Shown: positions 46,702 through 55,334, numbered from the stretch's first letter. The stretch is 64,000 nucleotides of DNA from Halorubellus sp. JP-L1 (GCF_011440375.1 NZ_JAAOIR010000003.1:305394-369393), one strand, 5' to 3'. Program-made: numbers and translations. Notes: generated by a model from the sequence alone, not told the origin.

Positions 46702-47516
46702 CGCGTGGCACCTCCGCTCGCCTGGGATCCCCAGTCGACGATCCAGCGTTCGAGGTACATCATCAGGCCGAACCACGCGGTCGCGAAGGCGCCGATAATG
46801 ATGAGCGCGCGGAACAACAGCAGCGTGTCGAGCTGGTTGTTCGCGACGATGATGAGGTAGCCCAGGCCCTGATTCCCGACGAGCCATTCGCCGACGACGG
46901 CGCCGACGAAGGCCAGGGCGACGCTGATGCGGAGCGCCGAGAAGATGTACGGCACGGCGTTGTACAGCTTCACCTTCCGGAAGACCTCCCAGCGACTCGC
47001 GTTCAGCGAGTGCATGAGCTCCTTCGTCAACTGGTCGGTCGAACTGAACCCCGCGATGCTGTTGACGAGCGACGGGAAGAACGTCGTGATCGTCGCAGCC
47101 GCCAGGATCGGGCCGGTGTTGACGCCCATCCAGATGATGAGCAGCGGCGCGAACGCGACGACCGGAAGCGAACGCAGCATGATGACGTAGGGGTAGATGG
47201 ATCGCTTGAGGACGGTGAACTCGGCCATGACGGCGCCGAGCGTGATCCCGATGAAGTTCCCGACGGTCCACCCGAAGAACGCCTCCCAGAGCGTCGCCTC
47301 CATGTGCGGCGCGAGTTCGCCGAACTGGCCGTCGAAACTCGTCACGATGTCCAACGGCGTCGGCAGCACGTACTGCGGGATCTCGTAGAACCTGACGCCG
47401 AACGTCCAGATCCCGATGAACGCGACCAGGAACGCTGCCGGGTACTTGTAGTCGTCGGCGGCGCGAACGATAGACGACTTGACGTTGGCCGGCAGCATTC
47501 TATCTTTCGTGCTCAT
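46698..47516 (-). CDS. ABC transporter permease (SsuC/TauC/NMT1 class)
   Basis: 272 aa with six TM helices and the EAA-type cytoplasmic loop (LMHSLNASRWEVFRKVKLYNAVPYI). Begins MSTKDRMLPANV. Lies 3 bases after the substrate-binding protein gene and overlaps the ATPase gene, giving a compact import operon. Confidence 0.94.
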   Translation of the reverse strand: MSTKDRMLPANVKSSIVRAADDYKYPAAFLVAFIGIWTFGVRFYEIPQYVLPTPLDIVTSFDGQFGELAPHMEATLWEAFFGWTVGNFIGITLGAVMAEFTVLKRSIYPYVIMLRSLPVVAFAPLLIIWMGVNTGPILAAATITTFFPSLVNSIAGFSSTDQLTKELMHSLNASRWEVFRKVKLYNAVPYIFSALRISVALAFVGAVVGEWLVGNQGLGYLIIVANNQLDTLLLFRALIIIGAFATAWFGLMMYLERWIVDWGSQASGGATR

Positions 47517-47519
47517 CGC

Positions 47520-48689
47520 TCAATTCGGCCACTGGAGTTCGCCGTCGCTGCTGTGGACGGCTTCGACGTACGTGTTGCTCACCAGGTCGGACTCCGCCGT
47601 CGCCGCGTTCTCGCTGATGGCGCCGACGCTCACGCCCATCTCCTGCACTTCGGCGTAGTCGCCGGGGTCGTTGTAGCCGACGCCGTTCTCGTCCCAGCTG
47701 TCGTCCGGCCGGAACTCGAGGAACTGCTCGAAGTTCGACTTCTCGACCTCGATCGGGTCGACGCCCTCGAGGAAGACGTTCGCGTCGACCGCTTCGAGGC
47801 GATCGAGCGTCATCTCCGCGAACTTCGTCTTGTTGCTCTCGTCGAGGCTGTCCTCGCAGGCCTTCGACCAGGCGCGCGTGAACTCCCGGAGCGTGTCCGG
47901 GTGCTCGTTCGAGAACTGTTCGGTCGCGAGCGCGACGTTCCCGCCCGCGTTCGTGTAGTCCTTCGCCTCGACCACGTTGAACTCCTCGCCCCTGAGCCGG
48001 AGGGAGTTGTAGTCGGAGTTCGTGGGGTACATCGACAGCACGTCGACGTTCCCCTCGGTGAGGTTCGTGACCGAGTACCCGACGAAGCGCTGGTTGATCT
48101 CGTCCCGCTGGCTCTGCGAGATCCCCTCCTCGTTGTAGATGTGGGGCGTGACCCAGTTCCGGTCCGCTTCGTTCTGGAGCCCGAGGACGTTCCCGGGCCA
48201 GTCGGCGACGCCTTCGATGCCCGAGTCGCCCTGGGCCGCGTAACTGAGTGGCGTGTTGCCGATGGTGGTGAACACCGTCTCGACGGGAATGCCGCGTGCG
48301 AGTGCGGTCGTGTACGAGAACGGGGTTCCGACGACGACGTCGTACTCGCCGCCGACGAGCACCTGGAGCGGGTTCTGGACGGACAGCGAGACGTCGATGC
48401 TGACGTCGAGGCCGACCTGCTCGAAGTAGCCGAACTCGTCGGCTCCGGTCATCGGCGAGAACACCATGTCCGGGAAGTACGTGAGGAGGACGTTGACGGA
48501 GGACTGGGAGAGTCCGTCGTCGGATTGGGTGGTGGTCGTGCCGCTGTTGCCGCCGCCGTCCCCACCGTCGCCGCCATCGCCGCCGTCGCCGCCGTCCTCA
48601 TCGTTGTTGTTGCCAGTACATCCTGCGAGCCCCGCGGCGACCCCTGCGCCGGTCCCCTGCAGGAAGCGCCTCCGATTTACCGTGTTCAT
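47520..48689 (-). CDS. ABC transporter substrate-binding lipoprotein (NMT1/THI5-like)
   Basis: 389 aa from the ATG at 48687-48689 (MNTVNRRRFLQGTG). Tat motif RRRFLQ and lipobox AGCTG, then a (GGDGGD)n acidic spacer that tethers the domain. The NMT1/THI5-like fold is seen in YFPDMVFSPMTGADEFGYFEQVGLDV and GEYDVVVGTPF. Such proteins bind pyrimidines, aliphatic sulfonates or similar small N-containing molecules. Only importer in the catabolic region, so it probably takes up the initial substrate. Confidence 0.92.
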   Translation of the reverse strand: MNTVNRRRFLQGTGAGVAAGLAGCTGNNNDEDGGDGGDGGDGGDGGGNSGTTTTQSDDGLSQSSVNVLLTYFPDMVFSPMTGADEFGYFEQVGLDVSIDVSLSVQNPLQVLVGGEYDVVVGTPFSYTTALARGIPVETVFTTIGNTPLSYAAQGDSGIEGVADWPGNVLGLQNEADRNWVTPHIYNEEGISQSQRDEINQRFVGYSVTNLTEGNVDVLSMYPTNSDYNSLRLRGEEFNVVEAKDYTNAGGNVALATEQFSNEHPDTLREFTRAWSKACEDSLDESNKTKFAEMTLDRLEAVDANVFLEGVDPIEVEKSNFEQFLEFRPDDSWDENGVGYNDPGDYAEVQEMGVSVGAISENAATAESDLVSNTYVEAVHSSDGELQWPN

Positions 48690-49081
48690 TGATACCAACG
48701 TCCCCATGTAATGCAACACCCTCACAAGTAACTTTGGGAAAATGTAGACTAATTTAGCAGAATGGCGTTATATTTCTAAAATAATCCCTTATCTATGTAG
48801 GTGGCAAGCATATCTCTCTCGATTGTATAGAATTACTAATTTTCTCTTCCGCCACCAGTTGTTGAAAGTCCCCGCCGTCGACAATTACCGGATACATACC
48901 GCAGAGGTCGACTCGGTCACGGTGCCGAGCGGACGCAGATCGGCGACGACGACGGATAGATCCACCAGAAGGAGACTCGAACCGATGCGGGTCGCCGCAC
49001 CGCCTCCGCGACGTACGACCTTCCCGACTGTCGTACTACGAGGAAATTCCCTGCGATTGCGGAGGCACAGCAGCGGAGGCG
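48690..49081. other. 392-bp intergenic region between ABC operon and Lrp gene
   Basis: The first 150 bases are AT-rich and probably hold the ABC-operon promoter. No gene seen on either strand. Confidence 0.45.
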
Positions 49082-49582
49082 TCACTCCTCCTCGGGCGGG
49101 GCGATCTCGAGGGACTCGTCCCTCTCGGAGAGGACGACGCTCCCCTCGTCCGCGACGGACCGAGTCATGATGGACGATTCGTAGCTGCTCACGCCCTCGA
49201 TGTTGTGCAGCGTGTCGTGGACGAAGTTCTGGAACTGTTCGTTGTCGCAGAACCGGGCGTCGAAGATGACGTTGTGTGTGCCCGAGAGCACCCAGAGCTT
49301 GAACACGCACTCGTGTTCGGCGAGTTCGTCCGCGATCTCGTCGGTCCTCCCCGCCTCGACGCTCAGGCCGAACGCGACGGTGAGGTAGCCGAGTTCGGCC
49401 GGGTCCGTGAGGACGGTGAACTTCCGGATGATGCCCTTCTCGCGCATCTCGTCCATGCGACGTCGAACGGTGTTCCCCGTGATATCGAGGCGCTCCCCGA
49501 TCTCGTTGTACGTCGCACGGCCGTCCTCGTGGAGGACTTTCAAGATCCGCTTGTCCGTCTCGTCCAGATCTCTCCCAGACAT
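49082..49582 (-). CDS. Lrp/AsnC-family transcriptional regulator
   Basis: 166 aa. N-terminal HTH (LDETDKRILKVLHEDGRATYNEIGERLDITGNTVRRRMDEM region), then a RAM-type effector domain. Central to the catabolic island; likely responds to an amino acid or intermediate. A TATA box GGTTAAATACG (minus strand, 49603-49613) is 21-31 bases upstream of the ATG at 49582. Confidence 0.93.
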   Translation of the reverse strand: MSGRDLDETDKRILKVLHEDGRATYNEIGERLDITGNTVRRRMDEMREKGIIRKFTVLTDPAELGYLTVAFGLSVEAGRTDEIADELAEHECVFKLWVLSGTHNVIFDARFCDNEQFQNFVHDTLHNIEGVSSYESSIMTRSVADEGSVVLSERDESLEIAPPEEE

Positions 49583-49602
49583 ACTCTCCCGTTGGAAAGA
49601 TA

Positions 49603-49613
49603 CGTATTTAACC
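49603..49613 (-). promoter_or_regulatory. Putative TATA element for the Lrp gene
   Basis: Minus-strand GGTTAAATACG centred about 26 bases upstream of the Lrp start. Confidence 0.5.
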
Positions 49614-49760
49614 GTTTTCGTGTTAGATATGGTCTTCCTCGGTCCGCACAGGTTCGGATATCCACGGGGAGAGCGCGTCCCTGCGACGGAGCTGGTCTCG
49701 CGGTCGAGTCGAACGGATCGCTTCTACGTGGCCCCGTCAGGACGCGACAGCGCCGGGTAG

Positions 49761-50369
49761 TCAGGCGTCGAGTTCGTCGAGCGCCTCCTCGAGGGAGAGG
49801 ACGCGCCCCAGCGCCTGGTCGATGTTCATGAGGCCGAACTCGTGGAACTCCTCGCCGTCCATGCTCCCGACGCAGTCCTCGACGACGACGGCCTCGTAGT
49901 CCCGGTTCGTCGCCTCGAAGCACGTGCACTGCACGCACGTGTTCGTGTTGACGCCCGCGATCACGAGTTTCTCGACGTCGTGGGTCCGGAGCACGAACTC
50001 GATGTCGGTGTCGACGAACGGCGAGTACCGCTTCTTCGGCTGCAGTACCACGTCCTCCGGCTCGTGGAGCTCGGGGAGGATGTCCAGGCCCTTGCTCCCG
50101 ATGATGTTGTGCTCCGAGATGGATTCCCGGGAGTCGCCCTCGCTCTCCTCGGTGGCGCTCCACTTCGGATTCGAGAGGATTTCCCGTGCGTCACGGTACC
50201 CGGTCGTGACGTGGATGACGGGATATCCCGCGTCGCGCGCTCGAGTCACGAGCGTCTCGGCGTGTTCGACGACGCGTTCCCGCGTCGACTCGGGAACGGG
50301 GAGCGTGGCGATCTCGGGGTCGAGGTGGCCGTGATGGAGGTCCACCGTGAGTATGGCAGTCTTCTGCAT
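49761..50369 (-). CDS. Isochorismatase-family cysteine amidohydrolase
   Basis: 202 aa. Catalytic Asp in ILTVDLHHGHLD, Lys in LQPKKRYSPF and Cys in IAGVNTNTCVQCT give the Asp-Lys-Cys triad of N-carbamoylsarcosine amidase, nicotinamidase and maleamate amidase. cis-peptide AGVNTN is present. Likely hydrolyses a ureido or amide acid, for example an N-carbamoyl amino acid produced by the cyclic amidohydrolase. Confidence 0.92.
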   Translation of the reverse strand: MQKTAILTVDLHHGHLDPEIATLPVPESTRERVVEHAETLVTRARDAGYPVIHVTTGYRDAREILSNPKWSATEESEGDSRESISEHNIIGSKGLDILPELHEPEDVVLQPKKRYSPFVDTDIEFVLRTHDVEKLVIAGVNTNTCVQCTCFEATNRDYEAVVVEDCVGSMDGEEFHEFGLMNIDQALGRVLSLEEALDELDA

Positions 50370-50371
50370 CA

Positions 50372-50410
50372 GTAGGATATAGCATATCCACGTTAGTATA
50401 AATATCCTAC
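50372..50410. promoter_or_regulatory. Operator-like inverted repeats over the isochorismatase-family promoter
   Basis: GTAGGATAT (50372-50380) and ATATCCTAC (50402-50410) are a perfect 9-bp inverted repeat. Inside, GGATAT-AGC-ATATCC (50375-50389) is a second perfect one. The TATA box AGTATAAATAT (50393-50403) lies between, so bound protein would block the promoter of the gene starting at 50369. Confidence 0.6.
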
Positions 50411-50478
50411 GGGCCTAATCGAATTCTGCAACCCGATTATCTCTAACATCTCCACGAAACCCGGTTCCAGCCCCATAA

Positions 50479-50488
50479 TTTTATATTG
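50479..50488 (+). promoter_or_regulatory. Putative TATA element for the M24 gene
   Basis: TTTATATTGG centred about 29 bases before the ATG at 50513; it decides the start over an upstream in-frame one at 50486, which would lie inside the promoter. Confidence 0.55.
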
Positions 50489-50512
50489 GTATTGTCCCAT
50501 GGGGGATGTAGG

Positions 50513-51760
50513 ATGCTACCCACTGACGACCACCAGATCAGGCAGATCGGGGAGACGCTCCGCGAACGACGCGGCGACGACTACAGCGACGTCCGGTTCT
50601 CCGACGCCGAGTACGAACGCCGCTACGAAGCCGTCCGAGAGGAGATGTTCTTCCGAGGCCTCGACTGCCTCGTCGTCTACGGCAGTTCAGCGCACACCGA
50701 CTCGAACCAGGCCAACATCCGGTACCTGAGCGGGTACATCGATCAGATCCAGTCCTACGTCGTCTTCCCCTACGAGGGCGAACCGACGCTCTACGCCGAC
50801 CTCTACCCGCACGTCCCGGACGCGCACCTCATGAGTCACATCGACGACGTACGCTGGGGGACCGAGGACAAGGGCCAAGCCGTCGCCGACCGAATCGACG
50901 AACTCGGGTACGAGGACGGAGACATCGGGTTCGTCGGATCGCCCGGCCCCGCAGCCACCGAACTCCCCGCGAACGACTACCTCACACTCACGAACGAACT
51001 CGAGGACGCGGAGTTCAGCTTCGTCTCCGACCTCATGGACCGCATCCGCCTCAAGAAGAGCGAGGAGGAACTCGACGCCATCCGAGAGGGCGTCGCACTC
51101 ACCGACAAGGCGATGCGCGCACTCGAGGACGCCGTCCGCCCCGGCATCACCGAACGCGAACTCAAACAGGAACTGATGTCCTCCTACCTCGACGACGGCG
51201 AGTACTTCTTCCAGCTCCTCGGCAGCACCAGCATGCACGACCCCGACATGCCGTATCCCTGGGAGCACCAGTCCGACCGCGTGCTCGAGGAGGGCGACGT
51301 CGTCCTCACCGAGATCAGCGCCCGAAACACCCAGGGGTACTCCGGGCAGATCCTGCGCGGCATCGCCGTCGGCGAAGAGCCCACCGACCACTACCAGGAA
51401 CTGTACGACGTCGGCGAGCAAGTGTTCTACGACGTCCTCGACGTCCTCGAACCCGGGGCAACGACCCAGGACGTCCTCGACGTCGCCAGTCCACCCATCG
51501 AGAGCCGCGACTGGACCGTCCACGCACCGATCATCCACGGCTGGGGGTTAGGCATCCAGCGGCCGCTGATCGGCACCGAGAACGAGGGCGGCTTCCCGAA
51601 TCCGCCGTTCCAGTTCGAGGAGGGCCACACGGTCGTCGTGGAACCGAACCCGGTGGCGAGCGACCAGCTGAGCGGGATGTTCCTCGGCGAATACGTCCAC
51701 ATCACGAGCGACGGCGCCGAACGACTGCACGACTACCCAATGGAGTTCGTCCAATCATGA
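50513..51760 (+). CDS. Creatinase-fold M24 family hydrolase, metal ligands missing
   Basis: 415 aa from the ATG at 50513 (MLPTDDHQIRQ). N-terminal creatinase domain with IRYLSGYIDQIQSYVVFP, C-terminal pita-bread domain with GITERELKQEL, STSMHDPDMPYPWEHQ, HAPIIHGWGLGIQRP and VVVEPNPVASD. Where aminopeptidase P has D-x10-D metal ligands in GDVVLVD...GYxSDxTR, this protein has GDVVLTEISARNTQGYSGQILRG, so the two Asp are replaced. That matches metal-free creatinase and DddP-like relatives rather than Xaa-Pro peptidases. It ends in a 4-base overlap with the aldehyde dehydrogenase gene. Confidence 0.9.
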   Translation: MLPTDDHQIRQIGETLRERRGDDYSDVRFSDAEYERRYEAVREEMFFRGLDCLVVYGSSAHTDSNQANIRYLSGYIDQIQSYVVFPYEGEPTLYADLYPHVPDAHLMSHIDDVRWGTEDKGQAVADRIDELGYEDGDIGFVGSPGPAATELPANDYLTLTNELEDAEFSFVSDLMDRIRLKKSEEELDAIREGVALTDKAMRALEDAVRPGITERELKQELMSSYLDDGEYFFQLLGSTSMHDPDMPYPWEHQSDRVLEEGDVVLTEISARNTQGYSGQILRGIAVGEEPTDHYQELYDVGEQVFYDVLDVLEPGATTQDVLDVASPPIESRDWTVHAPIIHGWGLGIQRPLIGTENEGGFPNPPFQFEEGHTVVVEPNPVASDQLSGMFLGEYVHITSDGAERLHDYPMEFVQS

Positions 51761-53244
51761 CCGAATACGACTACCACGACTGGGGGCTCCTCGTCGACGG
51801 CACGTTCGGACCGAGCGAGAGCGGCGACCGGTTCGACGTCGAGAACCCAGCAGACGGCACGACGATCGGCTCCGCGCCCGACGCGACCGCTGGCGACATG
51901 GACGCGGCCATCGAGGCCGCGGAGGACGCGTACGACGACACCTGGCAGCACGTCAGCGCACGCAACCGCGTCGAGTACCTCCTCGAGATCGCGGACCGGA
52001 TCGAGGCCGAGTTCGACGAGTTCGTCCGCATCGAGACCCTCGAGAACGGGAAACCGCTCTACGAGTCCGAGAACGACGTCGAGGAAGCCATCCAGGGCTA
52101 TCGCTACTACGCGGGTGCGGCCGACAAGCACCACGGCGACACGATCCCCGAGAAAGAAGGCCTGTTCGATTACACCGTGAACGAGCCCTACGGCGTCGTC
52201 GGCGTCATCATCCCCTGGAACTGGCCGCCGATGCACTCCGCGGACTTCACGGCCGCACCCCTCGCCGCCGGGAACACCGTCGTCATCAAACCGGCGCCGG
52301 AGACGCCGCTCTCGACGCTCAAGATGGCGGAGATCTGGGCGGACGTCCTCCCGGACGGCGTCGTCAACGTCGTCACAGGCGGCACCCCACCCGGCGCGCG
52401 ACTGACCTCGCACGAGACGGTGAACAAGATCGCGTTCACCGGGCACGACGAGACCGGGAAGAAGGTCATGCAGGCGGCAGCGGAGAACATCACCGACGTC
52501 ATGCTGGAACTCGGCGGGAAGAACCCGAACCTCGTCCTCCCCGACGCCGACATCGACGACGCCGTGGACGGCGCGTTCCACGGGATCTTCGACGGCCAAG
52601 GACAGGTGTGTGCGAGCGGGTCTCGCCTCCTCCTCCACGACGACGTCTACGACGAGTTCGTCCAGAAACTCGTCGCGCGCACCCGCGAGATGACGATTGG
52701 ACCCGGTACGGACGAGGAGACCGACCTCGCGCCGCTCGTGAGCCAAGCGCAGTACGACAAGGTCACCGACTACGTCGACATCGGGAAAGACGAGGGCGCA
52801 ACCGTCCTCTACGAGGGAACGGTCCCCGACGACGTCCACGCGGACGGCTACTACGTCCCACCAGTGATCTTCGGTGACGTCGACCCCGAGATGCGGATCG
52901 CTCGAGAGGAGATCTTCGGCCCCGTGCTCTCCGTGTTCCGGTACGAGAGCGTCGAGGAGGCCATCGAGATGGCGAACGATACCGAATACGGCCTGACCGG
53001 AGCGGTCTGGTCGACGAACATGGAGGTCGCGAACCGCGTCGCGCGCCGCCTCGAAGCCGGCCTCGTGTTCGTGAACAACTTCGTCAACGGCTTCCTCGGC
53101 GCCCCCTTCGGCGGGTACGGGAAGAGCGGAATCGGACGGAAGCTCGGGTTCGAGGAGACGATGGGCGAGTTCACGCGGACGAAGACGATCCGCACGGCGA
53201 TCGCTGGCTCGGAACCCGGCGACCTGGACGAATACTACGACTAA
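51757..53244 (+). CDS. NAD(P)+-dependent aldehyde dehydrogenase
   Basis: 495 aa. IPWNWPPMHSADFTAAPLAAG, KPAPETP, FTGHDETGK, the Glu in LELGGKN near residue 251 and Cys in GQGQVCASGSRL near 284 are the ALDH catalytic core. Coupled to the M24 gene by an ATGA overlap, so it likely oxidises the aldehyde released by the same pathway. Distinct in sequence from the ALDH at 6423. Confidence 0.95.
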   Translation: MTEYDYHDWGLLVDGTFGPSESGDRFDVENPADGTTIGSAPDATAGDMDAAIEAAEDAYDDTWQHVSARNRVEYLLEIADRIEAEFDEFVRIETLENGKPLYESENDVEEAIQGYRYYAGAADKHHGDTIPEKEGLFDYTVNEPYGVVGVIIPWNWPPMHSADFTAAPLAAGNTVVIKPAPETPLSTLKMAEIWADVLPDGVVNVVTGGTPPGARLTSHETVNKIAFTGHDETGKKVMQAAAENITDVMLELGGKNPNLVLPDADIDDAVDGAFHGIFDGQGQVCASGSRLLLHDDVYDEFVQKLVARTREMTIGPGTDEETDLAPLVSQAQYDKVTDYVDIGKDEGATVLYEGTVPDDVHADGYYVPPVIFGDVDPEMRIAREEIFGPVLSVFRYESVEEAIEMANDTEYGLTGAVWSTNMEVANRVARRLEAGLVFVNNFVNGFLGAPFGGYGKSGIGRKLGFEETMGEFTRTKTIRTAIAGSEPGDLDEYYD

Positions 53245-53790
53245 TACTGCCTCCCGCCCCGTCGCGGGGTCGGGAGCTGCCGTGTTGTGTCGGCGCGGAC
53301 GCACTCATTCTTCCCGGAACGCTCGCCTGTCTTGCTAGACCTGCCCGTCATGGGGCCTCGGGGTCGGTCCAGCAGATAGCTTCCTGGGGGCGCGGCATCT
53401 GCTGTGACCGCGCGTTCCACGGGATTCGAGCACTCTGGCAGCGGTCGTAGAGCCACAAATTCGCGATTCGTTCGCACGATCACGGGAAACGGGTTCGCGC
53501 TCGTGCTGGTCGGTTTCAAGACCCCGATTTCGGGGGAATTGTGTGCTCCTGTTAATTAAAATACTATTCCGTGGATGTTACTGACCAGTAGAGTCAGTTT
53601 GATACATGCATTCGCGTCACTCGACGCGCCGAGACTGTATAAATCACATAGTGCGATATCAAATCTGCGGATGCGTGTTTAGATGCGCTCGCAATCGCTC
53701 TGGGGGTGCTGACTGTTCGAATGCGGTCCTCTCGCCCTTCGAAGCGATATGGGAGCGGGCTCGTTTCTCCGACCGGTACGAGTGGCCGTT
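53245..53790. other. 546-bp gap with hairpin and probable IS1341-type remnant
   Basis: Right after the aldehyde dehydrogenase stop a strong hairpin spans 53251-53276 (CTCCCG/CGGGAG and CCCCG/CGGGG, loop TCG). On the minus strand 53245-53519 the frame contains CSNPVERAVTADAAPPGSY, reminiscent of the degraded C-termini of haloarchaeal TnpB proteins whose elements end in such hairpins. The identification is tentative. 53520-53790 is AT-rich with no recognised gene. Confidence 0.35.
53251..53276. terminator. Hairpin after aldehyde dehydrogenase (terminator or IS end)
   Basis: 11 paired bases with a one-base bulge and a 3-base loop, located 7 bases after the TAA. It may terminate the M24-ALDH operon or be an IS200/IS605-type end. 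Confidence 0.4.
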
Positions 53791-54072
53791 CTAGTCGTAG
53801 ATTCGACCTCGGCCGTCGGCGCCGATCTGTATACGGTACCCGAGGTAGTCGAACTGGACGGAACCCTCCGAGCGGTCGCTGCGCGGAGCGGGCGCCTCGA
53901 AGAGAGCGTCGAGTGCGTCGGGGTCGAGGGCATCGAACAGGGGCGGGAGCGTAGTCACGTCGGCGTCGACGTGGTCGTCGAGTGCTTCGACGAGACCCCG
54001 GGAGGGTCCGTCGGCCGGTGACCATTCGAACGTTCGGACGGGGTCGTGCGCGCGCAGTTGATCCTCGTTCAT
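53791..54072 (-). CDS. HalOD1-domain protein
   Basis: 93 aa from the ATG at 54072 (MNEDQLRAHDP); an ATG at 54078 adds two residues. Contains the HalOD1 output-domain pattern: LVEALDDHVDADVTTLPPLFDALDPDALDALF then SVQFDYLGYRIQIGADGRGRIYD. This is a small haloarchaeal domain found free or at the end of sensor proteins. Near the bat-type regulator on the same strand; role unknown. Confidence 0.85.
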   Translation of the reverse strand: MNEDQLRAHDPVRTFEWSPADGPSRGLVEALDDHVDADVTTLPPLFDALDPDALDALFEAPAPRSDRSEGSVQFDYLGYRIQIGADGRGRIYD

Positions 54073-54132
54073 CGACATTGGCCCTTATCGCGTGTCGCCG
54101 TTGAGGGTTGGCCCGCCATTGGGAACGTGTTC

Positions 54133-54798
54133 TTACGTCTCCTCGGGGGCGTCGTCCAGCGCATGGACGAGCGTGTCGGCGATGAGGTTCCGGGTGCCGC
54201 GGCGGAGGCGTTCGGAAATGGCGCGTCGCGAGACGTCGAATCGCGTGCCGAGCTCCATCTGCGAGATGCCGCGGGGTTTGTCGTAGTAGCCGTCCTGGAA
54301 CGCGGAGACGAGCGTCTCGCGCTGGATGTCAGTGAGCTGGCGGTGGTCGTGCTCGCGGAGCGTCTCCAGGTCGTAGAGTCTGTCGAGCGTGATCGGGTAC
54401 CCGTGGTCCTCGAAGAGCACTCGGAAGTCGTTGAACGCGTCCCGGTCGCTGGTCCGGACTTCGAACCGCCAGTGTTCGGCGGTCCCGACGGCTTCGACGA
54501 TCGTGGCGTCGATGTCTTTGAGTCCGTCGACGAGCGCCTCGTTCGCGCCCCACTTCGCGCGGAACAGCGCCGTGTCTTCGACGCGTTCGAGTTCGCGGAG
54601 GTCGTCGATCTCGCCCTCGAGCGCGGCCTGCTCCATGAAGGCTTCGGGCGTGCTGCCCTGGACCCAGAAGAACGGGAGCGCGGACTCGTCCGTGGGAACG
54701 ATCTGGTCGACGGTAATGACGACGTCCGGCATCTCGTCGAGGGTCTCGCCGAACGGGAACGACTCCGATGGGATCGTGAACTCGGCGACGCAGAGCAT
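54133..54798 (-). CDS. Bat-type (bacterio-opsin activator) HTH regulator
   Basis: 221 aa from the ATG at 54796-54798 (MLCVAEFTIPSESF). The N-terminal two thirds form the sensory half (VPTDESALPFFWVQGSTPEAFMEQA); the C-terminus is the HTH-10 module (LTDIQRETLVSAFQDGYYDKPRGIS, ELGTRFDVSRRAISERLRRG). DNA-binding regulator without membrane segments. A second one is at 56932 on the opposite strand. The intergenic region upstream contains the 13-bp tandem array. Confidence 0.92.
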   Translation of the reverse strand: MLCVAEFTIPSESFPFGETLDEMPDVVITVDQIVPTDESALPFFWVQGSTPEAFMEQAALEGEIDDLRELERVEDTALFRAKWGANEALVDGLKDIDATIVEAVGTAEHWRFEVRTSDRDAFNDFRVLFEDHGYPITLDRLYDLETLREHDHRQLTDIQRETLVSAFQDGYYDKPRGISQMELGTRFDVSRRAISERLRRGTRNLIADTLVHALDDAPEET

Positions 54799-55048
54799 GC
54801 GTTCGCGATTGGGGACGGATGGTTTGGGATTACTGCAGGCAGGTGCGGGTCGTCGGACACGCGCGGAGGTTGTCCGTTGCCGTCGACGGCAATCGTACGA
54901 TCGAAACCGCTCGTGGACTGGGAGGAATCGCAGCGGTCGACCAATTGTTCCCGGCGGCGGCGGTGGCGACTGATCGGAGCGACGAGTTTGATCGAGAGTT
55001 GGATCGACGAGTCGGATCGACGAACGCAAGCGACGGATCGCTGCAATA

Positions 55049-55334
55049 GTCCAACACAGCGGTTCGTCACGTCAGTTCGAACGCATTGCTAACGACAGCT
55101 GTTTGCAACATCTGTATGCAATCGCCGTTTGTAACAATCGTTTGTAATGGCCGTTTGAAGTAAATGTTTGAAACGTGTGTTCGTATCATTGGCCGTGGCC
55201 AATTGTATGCACCAATCGATACAATCAGCCGTTTGTATCACTTAGTGCAAACTACTATTTGAAACAGCCGTTCGTAACGTAGTTTTGGAACAACTATTCG
55301 AAACAACCACTTGGAACTGTTGTTCGTACCGCCC
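55049..55334. repeat. Degenerate 13-bp tandem repeat array, 22 units
   Basis: Counting from 55049 in strict 13-base steps gives 22 consecutive units, e.g. 55101 GTTTGCAACATCT, 55127 GTTTGTAACAATC, 55153 GTTTGAAGTAAAT, 55231 GTTTGTATCACTT, 55270 GTTCGTAACGTAG, 55322 GTTCGTACCGCCC. The consensus is GTTYGNAACANCN. Register is never lost although units differ at several positions. Weaker 13-bp units extend upstream to about 54984. Stops occur in all frames, so it is not coding. It lies 251 bp upstream of the bat-type gene start (minus strand) and 158 bp beyond the end of the DUF7344 gene. AT-richer than surroundings. Confidence 0.85.

Noticed and set aside
53606..53794. Short open frames near the HalOD1 gene
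   Set aside because: Composition is basic and Cys/Ser rich in all frames with no recognisable domain; the region is AT-rich spacer.
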